Of a stretch of 58,962 nt of DNA, positions 16,355 to 24,638 are shown in pieces. Location: positions 1 to 58,962 of the forward strand of contig JAVWQH010000009.1 in the NCBI GenBank assembly GCA_036635475.1. Reading direction: 5' to 3'. Source of the DNA: JAHHUA01 sp036635475 (GTDB taxonomy: Bacteria > Bacillota > Clostridia > Oscillospirales > Ruminococcaceae). The notes under the pieces were generated by a model. That model had not been told where the DNA came from. It did not search any database and saw only the letters and a program-made list of their open reading frames with translations. How positions within the stretch are numbered: position 1 is the stretch's first letter; every line of letters begins with the position of its first letter. The translations under genes and the position numbers were made by a program.

Positions 16355-17008
16355 TTATAGTACATACAAAACCACAATCAGATAATGGAATAAGCTGCCC
16401 AGCAACACAAAAACGTGGAACAACTCGTGAAACCCGAATGTTTTTGATATATTAGGTTTTTTAATTGCATAGATAACTCCACCGATTGTATAGGAAATTC
16501 CTCCCAAAACTAGTAGAACTATTCCACTCATAGCCATAGATTTTATGGCTGTCATATCGAAAACAATAGACCAGCCCATTAAAATATAAAGTGCTGTTGA
16601 AAGCCATCTTGGGGCATTAAACCAACAAAGTTTGATTGTTATTCCAACTATTGCTGCTGCCCAGATTATTGATGTGAAAATAAGTCCACGTGGATATGGC
16701 AAATATGTCATAAGTAAAGGTGTGTATGTTCCTGCAATTAGCACATATATCATAGAATGGTCAAGTTTTCTGAGGATTTTTATTGTTTTGTCTGAACTAT
16801 GGCTCCAATGGTAAATTGTGCTGGCAGAATAAAGTCCAATCAATGACATTCCAAAAATAACTGATGATATTAACTTCACATTTGAACCCTGCAACGCCAA
16901 AAAGCCTTCAATCACTATAAAAATAGTTCCGATTACTGACAAAATCAAACCGCCAAAATGCGTATATGCACTTATTGGCTCTCTGGGTAACTGTAGATGC
17001 TTATTCAT
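16355..17008 (-). CDS. Hemolysin III family membrane protein (PAQR/YqfA-like)
   Basis: 217 residues with seven predicted membrane segments. The family start PISAYTHFGGLILSVIG is clear. The zinc-site residues of the PAQR superfamily are visible: SASTIYHWSH, KLDHSMIYVLIAGTYTPL and the C-terminal HELFHVFVLLGSLFHY. The bacterial family is named after a Bacillus cereus hemolysin, but most members are thought to act in membrane lipid homeostasis. GGAG precedes the ATG. It stands alone, with its own terminator, and has no evident link to the cad operon. Confidence 0.9.
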   Translation of the reverse strand: MNKHLQLPREPISAYTHFGGLILSVIGTIFIVIEGFLALQGSNVKLISSVIFGMSLIGLYSASTIYHWSHSSDKTIKILRKLDHSMIYVLIAGTYTPLLMTYLPYPRGLIFTSIIWAAAIVGITIKLCWFNAPRWLSTALYILMGWSIVFDMTAIKSMAMSGIVLLVLGGISYTIGGVIYAIKKPNISKTFGFHELFHVFVLLGSLFHYLIVVLYVL

Positions 17009-17158
17009 TCATTATACACTCCTTAATTTATTACATAGTATTAATAACTATATTATGATATTATTATAACCCCTTTATATAATTAAATCAATAGCATATT
17101 GCATTTTTCATAAAAATATATTATAATTAACTAAATTGATAGTTGGAGATGGTATTTG

Positions 17159-17692
17159 ATGAAACTTAATGAGAACGAAATTGTTAGAGATATAACCCTT
17201 GAAGATATCCCCGAAATTGAATTATACGTTGACCAAATCATAACCTTGCTTAATCAGTACACTCTTGACAAAGAAAAATATCTGACAAAAGCCATGATTA
17301 ATAACTACTCAAAAGCAAAAATTATTGAGAAAATTAAGGGCAGAAAATATTCAAAAGCACATATTATTATTATTGCAATTATAAATAGATTGAAACAAAC
17401 CCTTACTATTAATGAAATTAAATTGCTGATGGATAAGGTTAATCTGAATATTTTGGATAAAGATGAAGCATATATTCTTGCCATTATTGAAAAAATATAC
17501 CAATCATATACGGATATTTTCTCCCAGTCATACAATGATTCTGAAAAATTAGACGACCTTTTACTCAACGCTTCAAAAGAAAACTCAAGAGGTGAATATC
17601 TCTTGATAGAGGCACTTTGCCTTTCTGCTTTGTCACAAAGTTATCAGCAAAAAGTCAAAAACAGCATATCTACTGAGATAATCCATAAATAA
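17159..17692 (+). CDS. DUF1836 family protein, probable regulator
   Basis: 177 residues from ATG 17159, after TTGGAGATGG; a TTG directly before is not needed. The sequence IPEIELYVDQIITLLNQYT...LTKAMINNYSKAKII...GRKYSKAHIIIIAIINRLKQTLTINEIKLLM matches DUF1836, an all-helical family whose N-terminal half resembles a MerR-type winged helix (the motif T-x-x-M-I-N-N-Y followed by Y-x-x-x-H). It is likely DNA binding, but no target is known. It is monocistronic and ends in a strong bidirectional terminator. Confidence 0.8.
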   Translation: MKLNENEIVRDITLEDIPEIELYVDQIITLLNQYTLDKEKYLTKAMINNYSKAKIIEKIKGRKYSKAHIIIIAIINRLKQTLTINEIKLLMDKVNLNILDKDEAYILAIIEKIYQSYTDIFSQSYNDSEKLDDLLLNASKENSRGEYLLIEALCLSALSQSYQQKVKNSISTEIIHK

Positions 17693-17702
17693 TTTAACTA
17701 TT

Positions 17703-17740
17703 AAAAATGCGTACCGACAAAAAATCGGCACGCATTTTTT
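17703..17740. terminator. Bidirectional terminator
   Basis: 15-bp stem AAAAATGCGTACCGA / TCGGCACGCATTTTT with one mismatch, between the converging DUF1836 and MFS genes. Confidence 0.85.
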
Positions 17741-17801
17741 AATCATTTGACACTTTTTGTACTGTACATACAAATTGAAGCTGTTGAGTTTTGCGATTTT
17801 A

Positions 17802-19052
17802 TCATCTTGGGCAACCATCTGCGGTGCAACGTTTTTTCCAACCCAATGCAATGGAGAATACTGCAACAAATAAAAGCACCATTAAAATCACCAAAACTGC
17901 AAGATAACTTTTTGTTAAATCGTAAATAAAACCATACACAGGAATTAACAAAATTGATGCAAGGGGCGCTCCCATTGAAACTTTAGCATATATTTTTTCG
18001 TAATCTTTTTGACCGTAAAATATGATAGTTAAAATAGGTGCTAAAACCATAATTCCCGAGCTAATCAATCCATGCAAAAAAGTTGCAATATAGAAAATCA
18101 CAAAGTTAGTTGAACTGAACATTAACCCAACAACAGCCAAAATTCCAACGCATATCATACCATAACAGGTTTTGAGTCCGCCTATTTTATCACTTATAAA
18201 CCCAATTAAAATTGAACCTATTGCACTTCCGATTGATGCAAGAGCAAGTCCTGTTCCTATTTGTTGCAAGGAATATCCCAAAACAGAACCATATGTTGCA
18301 ATATGTTGTGAAAAAACGCCCACACCTGTAATGCAAATCATAAATAACAATATAAGGTAAAATGATGCTGAGGAAATAGCGGTTTTCTCTGAAATCTGTA
18401 TTGTGTCAGCAGATTTTGCACCATTTTGAGGCGATTTTACTTCATCTGCGCCAAAAGCTTTAAGTTTGTAGTCTTTTGGGTGACTACGCAAAAAGAGAAT
18501 ACTCGCCACAACTACAACAACAAAAGTTACACCGCCAATGAAATAATAAGCATAACGCCAACCGTTTTTTGCAATAATATTTGAGGCTAACGGCTGCAAT
18601 ACTGCCCCGAAAAGTCCCACAAAAGCCATTTGTATTCCCATCATCAAACCTGCATTTTTGGCAAACCATCTATTAATTAATATCGGGCCTAATAAATTCA
18701 CAAGAATTGTTGCACCCATTGCGTGAGGAATTGCGAGAAAATACCAACCATAAACGTTGTTCATAAATCCAAAAGCAGCAAATGAAAATGTCTGAAGTGC
18801 TGCACCAATAATAGCCATTATTCTGATGTTGTAGCGATTGATTAGCTTTCCTGCAAAGGGCAGCCATATGACCATTACGACTGATGTAATGCTAAAATAA
18901 AGCGACAAATTTCCTATGCCTATGCCAAGTTCAGTGGATACCGGCGACAAAAACAAACCAGATGTCATATTAATTCCCCCACCGGCAAAACCTCTTATCA
19001 GAATAACTCCAAGAAGAACAAGCCAGGCGGGGTGCAGCTTTTTTTTATTCAT
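17802..19052 (-). CDS. Major facilitator superfamily transporter (oxalate/formate antiporter-like)
   Basis: 416 residues, 12 predicted membrane helices with a central hydrophilic loop (residues ~200-225, FGADEVKSPQNGAKSADTIQ). MFS signature loops are visible (GKLINRYNIRIMAIIGA between helices 2 and 3, GFISDKIGGLKTCYGM between 8 and 9). The N-terminal GINMTSGLFLSPVSTELGIGIGNLSLYFSI resembles the OxlT/monocarboxylate group of carboxylate transporters. The substrate cannot be assigned. AGGGAAGG precedes the ATG. It sits between DUF1836 and ahpC without a clear operon partner. Confidence 0.82.
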   Translation of the reverse strand: MNKKKLHPAWLVLLGVILIRGFAGGGINMTSGLFLSPVSTELGIGIGNLSLYFSITSVVMVIWLPFAGKLINRYNIRIMAIIGAALQTFSFAAFGFMNNVYGWYFLAIPHAMGATILVNLLGPILINRWFAKNAGLMMGIQMAFVGLFGAVLQPLASNIIAKNGWRYAYYFIGGVTFVVVVVASILFLRSHPKDYKLKAFGADEVKSPQNGAKSADTIQISEKTAISSASFYLILLFMICITGVGVFSQHIATYGSVLGYSLQQIGTGLALASIGSAIGSILIGFISDKIGGLKTCYGMICVGILAVVGLMFSSTNFVIFYIATFLHGLISSGIMVLAPILTIIFYGQKDYEKIYAKVSMGAPLASILLIPVYGFIYDLTKSYLAVLVILMVLLFVAVFSIALGWKKRCTADGCPR

Positions 19053-19197
19053 AGATAAGCCTTCCCTCTCAACAGCAACCGATAATTTGCTCTGCCTATG
19101 AGAATTAAAATAGTATATAGCGGTTAAATTTCAGTTTGCTGCGAACTCCACATTGCTAATCCACAGCAAAAGATACAACAAAAAATTTGCGTTTATT

Positions 19198-19761
19198 TTA
19201 AATTTTTCCCACAAGGTCAATGTTAGGGAATAATGTTTTTGCCCCAGGTTTCCATCTTGCAGGACAAACTTGATCGCCATGTTCGGCAACAAACTGTGCC
19301 GCTTGAACTTTTCTTAGAAGTTCTTGTGAATCTCTGCCTATACTATTATCGTTAATTTCGCAAGCTTTTATAATACAGTCCGGATTTATAATAAATGTTC
19401 CTCGAAGTGCAAGACCTTCCTCTTCAATCATAACATCAAACATACGTGAAAGTGTTCCTGTTGGGTCGGCTAGCATAGGATATTTTATTGCTTTCATTGT
19501 TTCAGAGGTGTCAACCCATGCCTTATGCACAAAATGGGTATCCGTTGAAACTGAATATATTTCGCAGTTAATTTTTTTAAATTCATCATAACAATCAGCT
19601 AAATCTTTTAATTCTGTGGGACACACAAATGTAAAATCTGCTGGATAAAAAACTAAAGCTGACCAATGACCTTTGAAGTTTTCATTAGTAATCTCGTGAA
19701 ATTCGTTGTTTTGATATGCTTGAACTTTAAATTCCCCAATATTTTTTCCTATTAATGGCAT
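19198..19761 (-). CDS. ahpC: Alkyl hydroperoxide reductase C (2-Cys peroxiredoxin)
   Basis: 187 residues, the usual AhpC length. Peroxidatic Cys47 lies in FYPADFTFVCPTEL and resolving Cys166 in VCPARWKPG, the typical 2-Cys Prx1 pattern. GTFIINPD and the Arg of the active site region (LRGTF) are present. The enzyme reduces hydrogen peroxide and organic hydroperoxides in the cytoplasm and is normally recharged by AhpF; no ahpF is adjacent. The gene is divergent from the SDR gene (137 bp between starts). Confidence 0.93.
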   Translation of the reverse strand: MPLIGKNIGEFKVQAYQNNEFHEITNENFKGHWSALVFYPADFTFVCPTELKDLADCYDEFKKINCEIYSVSTDTHFVHKAWVDTSETMKAIKYPMLADPTGTLSRMFDVMIEEEGLALRGTFIINPDCIIKACEINDNSIGRDSQELLRKVQAAQFVAEHGDQVCPARWKPGAKTLFPNIDLVGKI

Positions 19762-19898
19762 AATAATTCTCCTTAAATTTTTATTTGTAATGGTATTATT
19801 CCCAAAACAAATTAGTTTAAACCTAAAAGCTCAGCACATAATTTTGTTGAAATTGTGCAAGCTAATTGCTACTGATATAAATATTTTGGAGGATTTTT

Positions 19899-20696
19899 AT
19901 GAAAAAATTAGAGGGTAAAATTGCTTTAGTAACATCAGCTACAAAAGGAATTGGACTAGCTTGTGCTTTAAGCTTAGCAGAAAATGGTGCGAAAGTTTTT
20001 ATGGCTGTGCGCCGAGTTGAAGATACACAAAAAATTTGTGATAAATATAGTGCAAGCGGTTTTCAAATGGAACCTGTCTATTTTGATGCCACTATCATTG
20101 AAAGCTACGGGAAAATGGTGGAGCAAATTATTGAAAAAGCTAAGAAAATTGATATAGTGGTAAATAATTTTGGCATTGGCAAACCCGCTCAAGATTTGAA
20201 CTTGGTTAAAGGAAGTGAGGAAGCTTTTTTTGACACGATTAATCAAAATCTTGGCTCTGTATATCGAATATCAAAATTAGTTGTTCCTTATATGATTGAA
20301 AATGGCGGTGGAAGTATTGTCAATATTTCTTCAATCGGCGGCATAATTCCTGATGTTACACGAATTGGATATGGCGTTTCCAAAGCCGCTGTCAACAATA
20401 TTACTCAACAAATTGCAATGCAATATGCTAAAAATAATATTAGGTGCAATGCTGTTCTTCCAGGGCTTACTGCCACAGATGCCGCAATGGACAATATGCC
20501 GAAAGAATTTATTGAATCATTTCTCGCTCATGTTCCTCTAAATCGTATCGGAAAACCCGAGGACATTGCAAATGCTGTTTTGTTCTTTTCAAGCGATGAA
20601 TCCTCATATATTACAGGTCACCTTTTAGATGTTGGCGGAGGATATGGCATTGGCACACCTCAATATGGCGAATTTTCAAAAGCGAATAAGTCATAA
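19899..20696 (+). CDS. Short-chain dehydrogenase, 7-alpha-hydroxysteroid dehydrogenase-like
   Basis: 265 residues, with GGAGG before the ATG. Classical SDR motifs: cofactor loop TSATKGIG (12-19), NNFG (89-92), Asn117, Ser145, Tyr158 and Lys162 (YGVSK). Arg38 at the end of the second strand favours NADP(H). Beyond family motifs, several stretches (MKKLEGKIALVTS, NIRCNAVLPGL, HVPLNRIGKPEDIANAVLF, GTPQY near the C-terminus) are close to what I remember of 7-alpha-HSDH from Clostridium absonum/sardiniense, which oxidises the 7-alpha-hydroxyl of bile acids. The substrate is therefore a reasoned guess; other SDRs of this clade reduce different ketones. Monocistronic, followed by a strong terminator. 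Confidence 0.75.
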   Translation: MKKLEGKIALVTSATKGIGLACALSLAENGAKVFMAVRRVEDTQKICDKYSASGFQMEPVYFDATIIESYGKMVEQIIEKAKKIDIVVNNFGIGKPAQDLNLVKGSEEAFFDTINQNLGSVYRISKLVVPYMIENGGGSIVNISSIGGIIPDVTRIGYGVSKAAVNNITQQIAMQYAKNNIRCNAVLPGLTATDAAMDNMPKEFIESFLAHVPLNRIGKPEDIANAVLFFSSDESSYITGHLLDVGGGYGIGTPQYGEFSKANKS

Positions 20697-20728
20697 TTTT
20701 TTATTTTTTACAATATCTCTTTCCATAC

Positions 20729-20777
20729 AAAAAGTTGCAGTCAACAATTTTAGTAATTATTGACTGCAACTTTTTTT
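20729..20777. terminator. Bidirectional terminator
   Basis: Perfect 16-bp stem AAAAAGTTGCAGTCAA / TTGACTGCAACTTTTT with T tract, between the SDR gene and the 3' end of the polysaccharide cassette. Confidence 0.85.
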
Positions 20778-20839
20778 GAGGATTAATCGCTGTTTTTATT
20801 AATAATAATTTTGAAAATTTAATAATATCTAAAATAATA

Positions 20840-21523
20840 TCAAATTAATGATTCATTTAATGCCATCAATGAATCATATTCTTTTTTGAATTTTGATTTT
20901 AAAGTAAGAAATGCAACATCAAAATCAGGGGCACGAGTAAGCATATTATGGGTATCGCTGCCAAAAACAACAGGATATCCGTTTTTAACAAGGTCTTGTA
21001 CAAATTTTATACTTTTTCTTTCCAGAAAAGCTTCATTGTTAATTTGAATAACTGCTCCACTAATTGAACAAATCTGTTCAATTTCTTTAGGTGAATAACT
21101 GCCCAAATATCTATTGAGGTGCGCTATCATTGGAATTACATTAAACTGATATTGTATATTGCAAATTTCTTCCATTATCCAAGGTCTGAATGGTGACCAA
21201 GGAAGTTCCAATAGCAAGTATTGATCCGCACCAACAGAGAGTTTTTCCAGTCCTTCTTGAGAACTAAGACCTTTATTCAGATAAATTTCAGCACCCATTA
21301 TCACAGGAATAGGTGGATTATTTCTTTGCAATGTATCAAATGCAATTTGTCTGCGTTCTAAAAAAGATTGGAATGATTCATTATGACTATAAAAATGAGG
21401 AGTTGCAACTATTCTTTCAATACCTTGCTCTCTCAGCTTATTTATAATATTTAATGATTCTGTGACATTTTTTGCACCATCATCAATTCCCGGTAGTAAA
21501 TGACTATGGTAATCCGTTAACAT
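20840..21523 (-). CDS. CpsB/YwqE-type PHP tyrosine-protein phosphatase
   Basis: 227 residues from ATG 21523 (GGGAGGG upstream; a GTG four codons earlier overlaps that site). PHP metal motifs are clear: DYHSHLLPGIDDG, VATPHFYSH, MGAEIYL, MIAHLNRY and FGSDTHN. These manganese-dependent phosphatases remove phosphate from the tyrosine tail of the cognate BY-kinase and so control capsule or exopolysaccharide assembly. It lies 25 bp after the kinase gene and is the last gene of the cassette. Confidence 0.9.
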   Translation of the reverse strand: MLTDYHSHLLPGIDDGAKNVTESLNIINKLREQGIERIVATPHFYSHNESFQSFLERRQIAFDTLQRNNPPIPVIMGAEIYLNKGLSSQEGLEKLSVGADQYLLLELPWSPFRPWIMEEICNIQYQFNVIPMIAHLNRYLGSYSPKEIEQICSISGAVIQINNEAFLERKSIKFVQDLVKNGYPVVFGSDTHNMLTRAPDFDVAFLTLKSKFKKEYDSLMALNESLI

Positions 21524-21548
21524 ATGCCCTCCCACCTCTTAAAAAATT

Positions 21549-22259
21549 TTATTTGTATTCGTATTTTTCCTTGTATTTATAATTTCCATATTTGAATGTT
21601 GAATGTTTCAAATCAGTGACAATAATACCCAAAATATCAGAACCCGCAAATTCAATGCTGGTAACCGCTTTTGATAATTCATCATATGTGCTTTGTTCAG
21701 AACGGCTGATTAATACAATTCCGGCTGATTTTCCAGCTAAAGTCATAGCATCAGTAACAATATTAATCGGTGGTGTATCTATAAATATATAGTCATATTC
21801 CAGTTGAAGTTTTTTAAGCAAAATTCTCATATTCTCCGAGCTTAAAAGTTCCGATGGGTTTGGAGGAAGTGGTCCTGAACAAATTAAGTCAAGATTTTCT
21901 GAAATGTCTTTTTGTAAGCACTTTTCAAATGTATCAAAACCTACTAATAATGTTGAAAGACCTCTGCTGTTATTTCGTTTAAAAATCTTATACTGTGTTG
22001 GTTTTCTTAAATCTGCATCAATTAAAAGCACTTTCGCTTCTGTTTGTGCCATTGCAATAGCAAGGTTTGAACAGGTTGTAGATTTTCCTTCGCCGGGCAT
22101 AGCACTTGAAAAAACAACAATATTGTTCTTTTGTGTTGCAAGGGAAAATAATAAATTAGTACGTATAGTTTTATATGCCTCAGCAATATGGAATGGTGTC
22201 TGTGAATTTAACTTACAATTTACATCAGTTGTGTTTTTTCGTTTTATCATAGTAGCCAT
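21549..22259 (-). CDS. BY-type tyrosine kinase (CpsD/YwqD-like)
   Basis: About 236 residues from ATG 22259 (AAGGA five bp upstream); the ATG three codons later is also possible. The frame overlaps the end of the Wzz-like gene by 35 bp. Walker A (SAMPGEGKSTTCSNLA), Walker A' (VLLIDADLRKP) and Walker B (YDYIFIDTPP) are all present. The C-terminus is a tyrosine cluster (FKYGNYKYKEKYEYK, five Tyr), the autophosphorylation tail of these kinases. It works with the separate Wzz-like transmembrane activator, as in Gram-positive bacteria. Confidence 0.92.
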   Translation of the reverse strand: MATMIKRKNTTDVNCKLNSQTPFHIAEAYKTIRTNLLFSLATQKNNIVVFSSAMPGEGKSTTCSNLAIAMAQTEAKVLLIDADLRKPTQYKIFKRNNSRGLSTLLVGFDTFEKCLQKDISENLDLICSGPLPPNPSELLSSENMRILLKKLQLEYDYIFIDTPPINIVTDAMTLAGKSAGIVLISRSEQSTYDELSKAVTSIEFAGSDILGIIVTDLKHSTFKYGNYKYKEKYEYK

Positions 22260-23010
22260 ATCCTTCCTTAGTCTGTGTTGTAAATCCGGGAACTTCACCG
22301 AGAATTGGAATGTTGAAACGTTTTTTTAGTCCCTCTTCATCTTTAATACGGTTGTCCATTAAGTAAATCAATAAAATTACACCTGTAGAAATTATGCCGC
22401 CTAACAAAAATCCTATTATAGTATTTTGAGCAACATTTGGTGAAGACTTTTTATCTGCCGGTTTTGCCATTCCTATTACTTCAACAGAACCCGCTTTTAC
22501 AACTCGTGTTAATATAGGAGGTGAGATTTGCGTCATAATTGTACAAATTTGGGCTGAAAGATTTGCATCTTTGGTTTCCGCTTGAATTTGTAAAACTTCA
22601 GTATTATTAATTGAAGTCATTCTAATACATTCACGCAAAACATTTGGTCGAAGCACTTTCTCGCCATTCACATCTGAAAATGGTAATAAACGTTCTAACG
22701 CTTCTGCATCACATTCAGCGATAAGACGGTCAGCTAATTTTTGCATAACTTCATCATCTTGTAATATTACAATATATGTATTAACAAGCTTTTGTGAGGC
22801 TGTAATATCATTGATATTAACAGCATTATTTGTTGCACTATCTGAACTGTTATTTACATACAAAGAAACGGAGGAAGTGTATTTTGGCGAAATAATAAAT
22901 TTTGATATAGAAAACACAAGAACTGCTGAAAGCATACATGAGATAACAATTATAAGCCATTTGTGTAGAAAGAGTATAACAATTTCTTTTAAATCTAAGG
23001 TAGTTTGCAT
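22225..23010 (-). CDS. Wzz/CpsC-like chain-length and kinase activator protein
   Basis: 261 residues, with GAGG before the ATG. The layout is membrane segment near residues 18-38, extracellular domain, and a second membrane segment (NTIIGFLLGGIISTGVILLIYLMDN). The Wzz proline-containing motif (AKPADKKSSPN) precedes the second segment. The short cytoplasmic tail ends in GYGYYDKTKKHN and overlaps the kinase gene. In Gram-positives this protein activates the BY-kinase and influences polymer length. Confidence 0.88.
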   Translation of the reverse strand: MQTTLDLKEIVILFLHKWLIIVISCMLSAVLVFSISKFIISPKYTSSVSLYVNNSSDSATNNAVNINDITASQKLVNTYIVILQDDEVMQKLADRLIAECDAEALERLLPFSDVNGEKVLRPNVLRECIRMTSINNTEVLQIQAETKDANLSAQICTIMTQISPPILTRVVKAGSVEVIGMAKPADKKSSPNVAQNTIIGFLLGGIISTGVILLIYLMDNRIKDEEGLKKRFNIPILGEVPGFTTQTKEGYGYYDKTKKHN

Positions 23011-23025
23011 AATTAATCCTCAACT

Positions 23026-24369
23026 TTATGATAAAAATTCTTCCATATCTACAAGAACAGGTGCTCCATCAGGAAGATCTTCCGGTGATTGTACCATTGA
23101 TTCTGAATTTGATTCCTCAGATAATTCAGTATCACTTGAAGATGACATAGCAGGATCGTTTGGTTCATCAATCGGTTCTTCAATTGTTTCTTCTTCAGTA
23201 TTCACAACTGAATTTTCCGTTGCTTCCGATTTATCATCTTCCAATTCATCAAGATAAATTGTGTAAAAAGGTTGGTCAAAAATAAACATATATGGCACAA
23301 CACCATGATGGTCAAGTGATAGTGAATAGGAATGATATGCCAGTGTACCAATCAAAATTGTAAATAGCATTATAGGATAAGCTATTTTCTTTAAAGTTAC
23401 ATCACGCAATTGTTTCCAACCAACCCATTCTTCACGCAAACTCATTAATATTATAGCAAATGAAATTGGATATGCCAAAACAAAATATAGTCCAAACCTA
23501 TCTAATATAAAATATTTTGTTCCCATTAGTGTGAAAAAAAGTGAGAAAAATGCGTAATTGACATATACAGAGTTAGTTGCATCTTTTTTTTCTAATCGTT
23601 TTGAAAACAAAAGTACAATTAAAAACATCAGAAATTCAAAAATAGTGAAAGGCCATTCAAAGATTTCCAATGGTGCGCCATCTTTAGGTCTGTAACCTGA
23701 ATACCAATATTGAGTAACAAACAACATTATTTTTTCAAGATTAAGGTATATAAATGCTGTAATCACTGAATATACAAGCAATGTGTACTTTTTAATCGGT
23801 ATTAAATTGATAAAATAAAACGCAATCATAAGCAATGCAGACTTATGAAAAGTTGCCGCCACCAGAACAATTAAAATGTATGGAATAATCTTTTTCTTTT
23901 TGAGAAAAGGAAAAGCAAACATACAGATAATGGCTGCCAATGTATTCCTAATTAGATTCAAGGAACAATAATATTGGCATAATCCTAAGAACAAAAATAC
24001 ACTTATTGTCGCATTGGGAGAGGCTTTATAATAATAAAACATAATCAATGCAATCATCAATATGCTTGAAGTGACAAAAATCATCTGATAATTTTGTGAT
24101 AATAATGATGTCGCTTTTTCTAATAAACCGTAAGCTGGTTCAAAGTGAATATCCTTTATTGACCACTGAGGGTTATCCAACACTAATTGATAATGAGGTG
24201 CATATCCATAACTGTAATCATAACCAACCGAATACCTAACAGCAGAAAGTCCAGCTAAAATTATAAATGCAATTCCCAAAAATATTGCTCTGCGCTTAGC
24301 ATCTTTTTCTGGTTTCATAACTGCTCCCAGTATGATTGTTCCCGCTAAAAGGCAATAATAAATTCCCAA
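23026..24369 (-). CDS. EpsG-like polysaccharide polymerase with acidic Ser/Glu-rich tail
   Basis: 447 residues. The start is TTG with GGAGGG six bp upstream. The first ~370 residues hold about ten membrane helices, and the beginning (IIILAGLSAVRYSVGYDYSYGYAPHY type R-Y-x-V-G-x-D-Y) fits the EpsG/Wzy-like polymerase family. The last ~75 residues are unusual: acidic and serine-rich (EEETIEEPIDEPNDPAMSSSSD...), low complexity, without a hydrophobic part. It lies between the CapD-like and Wzz-like genes. The tail could be a phosphorylation or interaction region; this is only inference. Confidence 0.82.
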   Translation of the reverse strand: MGIYYCLLAGTIILGAVMKPEKDAKRRAIFLGIAFIILAGLSAVRYSVGYDYSYGYAPHYQLVLDNPQWSIKDIHFEPAYGLLEKATSLLSQNYQMIFVTSSILMIALIMFYYYKASPNATISVFLFLGLCQYYCSLNLIRNTLAAIICMFAFPFLKKKKIIPYILIVLVAATFHKSALLMIAFYFINLIPIKKYTLLVYSVITAFIYLNLEKIMLFVTQYWYSGYRPKDGAPLEIFEWPFTIFEFLMFLIVLLFSKRLEKKDATNSVYVNYAFFSLFFTLMGTKYFILDRFGLYFVLAYPISFAIILMSLREEWVGWKQLRDVTLKKIAYPIMLFTILIGTLAYHSYSLSLDHHGVVPYMFIFDQPFYTIYLDELEDDKSEATENSVVNTEEETIEEPIDEPNDPAMSSSSDTELSEESNSESMVQSPEDLPDGAPVLVDMEEFLS

Positions 24370-24638
24370 ATACTTCCCTCCAATTCATTTTTTCTAAAAA
24401 ACAATAAACCATTGCTTTATATAGTTTTAACCTTCGTCCTTTTTGTGCAATACGAACGAAGTGCCTTGTTTTTGCTCTTCTAAAACAATATTATTCCATC
24501 AATAATTAAAATAAGAAACACTGATTTAGTATTTTAATAATTTTTTACACAATTAAAAATGCAAAAGAGCTTTTTGTACAATTATAAGAAATATTAAGGC
24601 ATAACAATATAATGAAAAACAAAGGATAAATGCTTTAC
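24370..24638 (-). other. Intergenic region between CapD-like and EpsG-like genes
   Basis: 269 bp. It holds the ribosome site of the downstream gene and a weak CTTCGT/ACGAAG hairpin near 24432-24461. No ORF or convincing terminator is visible; an internal promoter or attenuator is possible. Confidence 0.4.
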
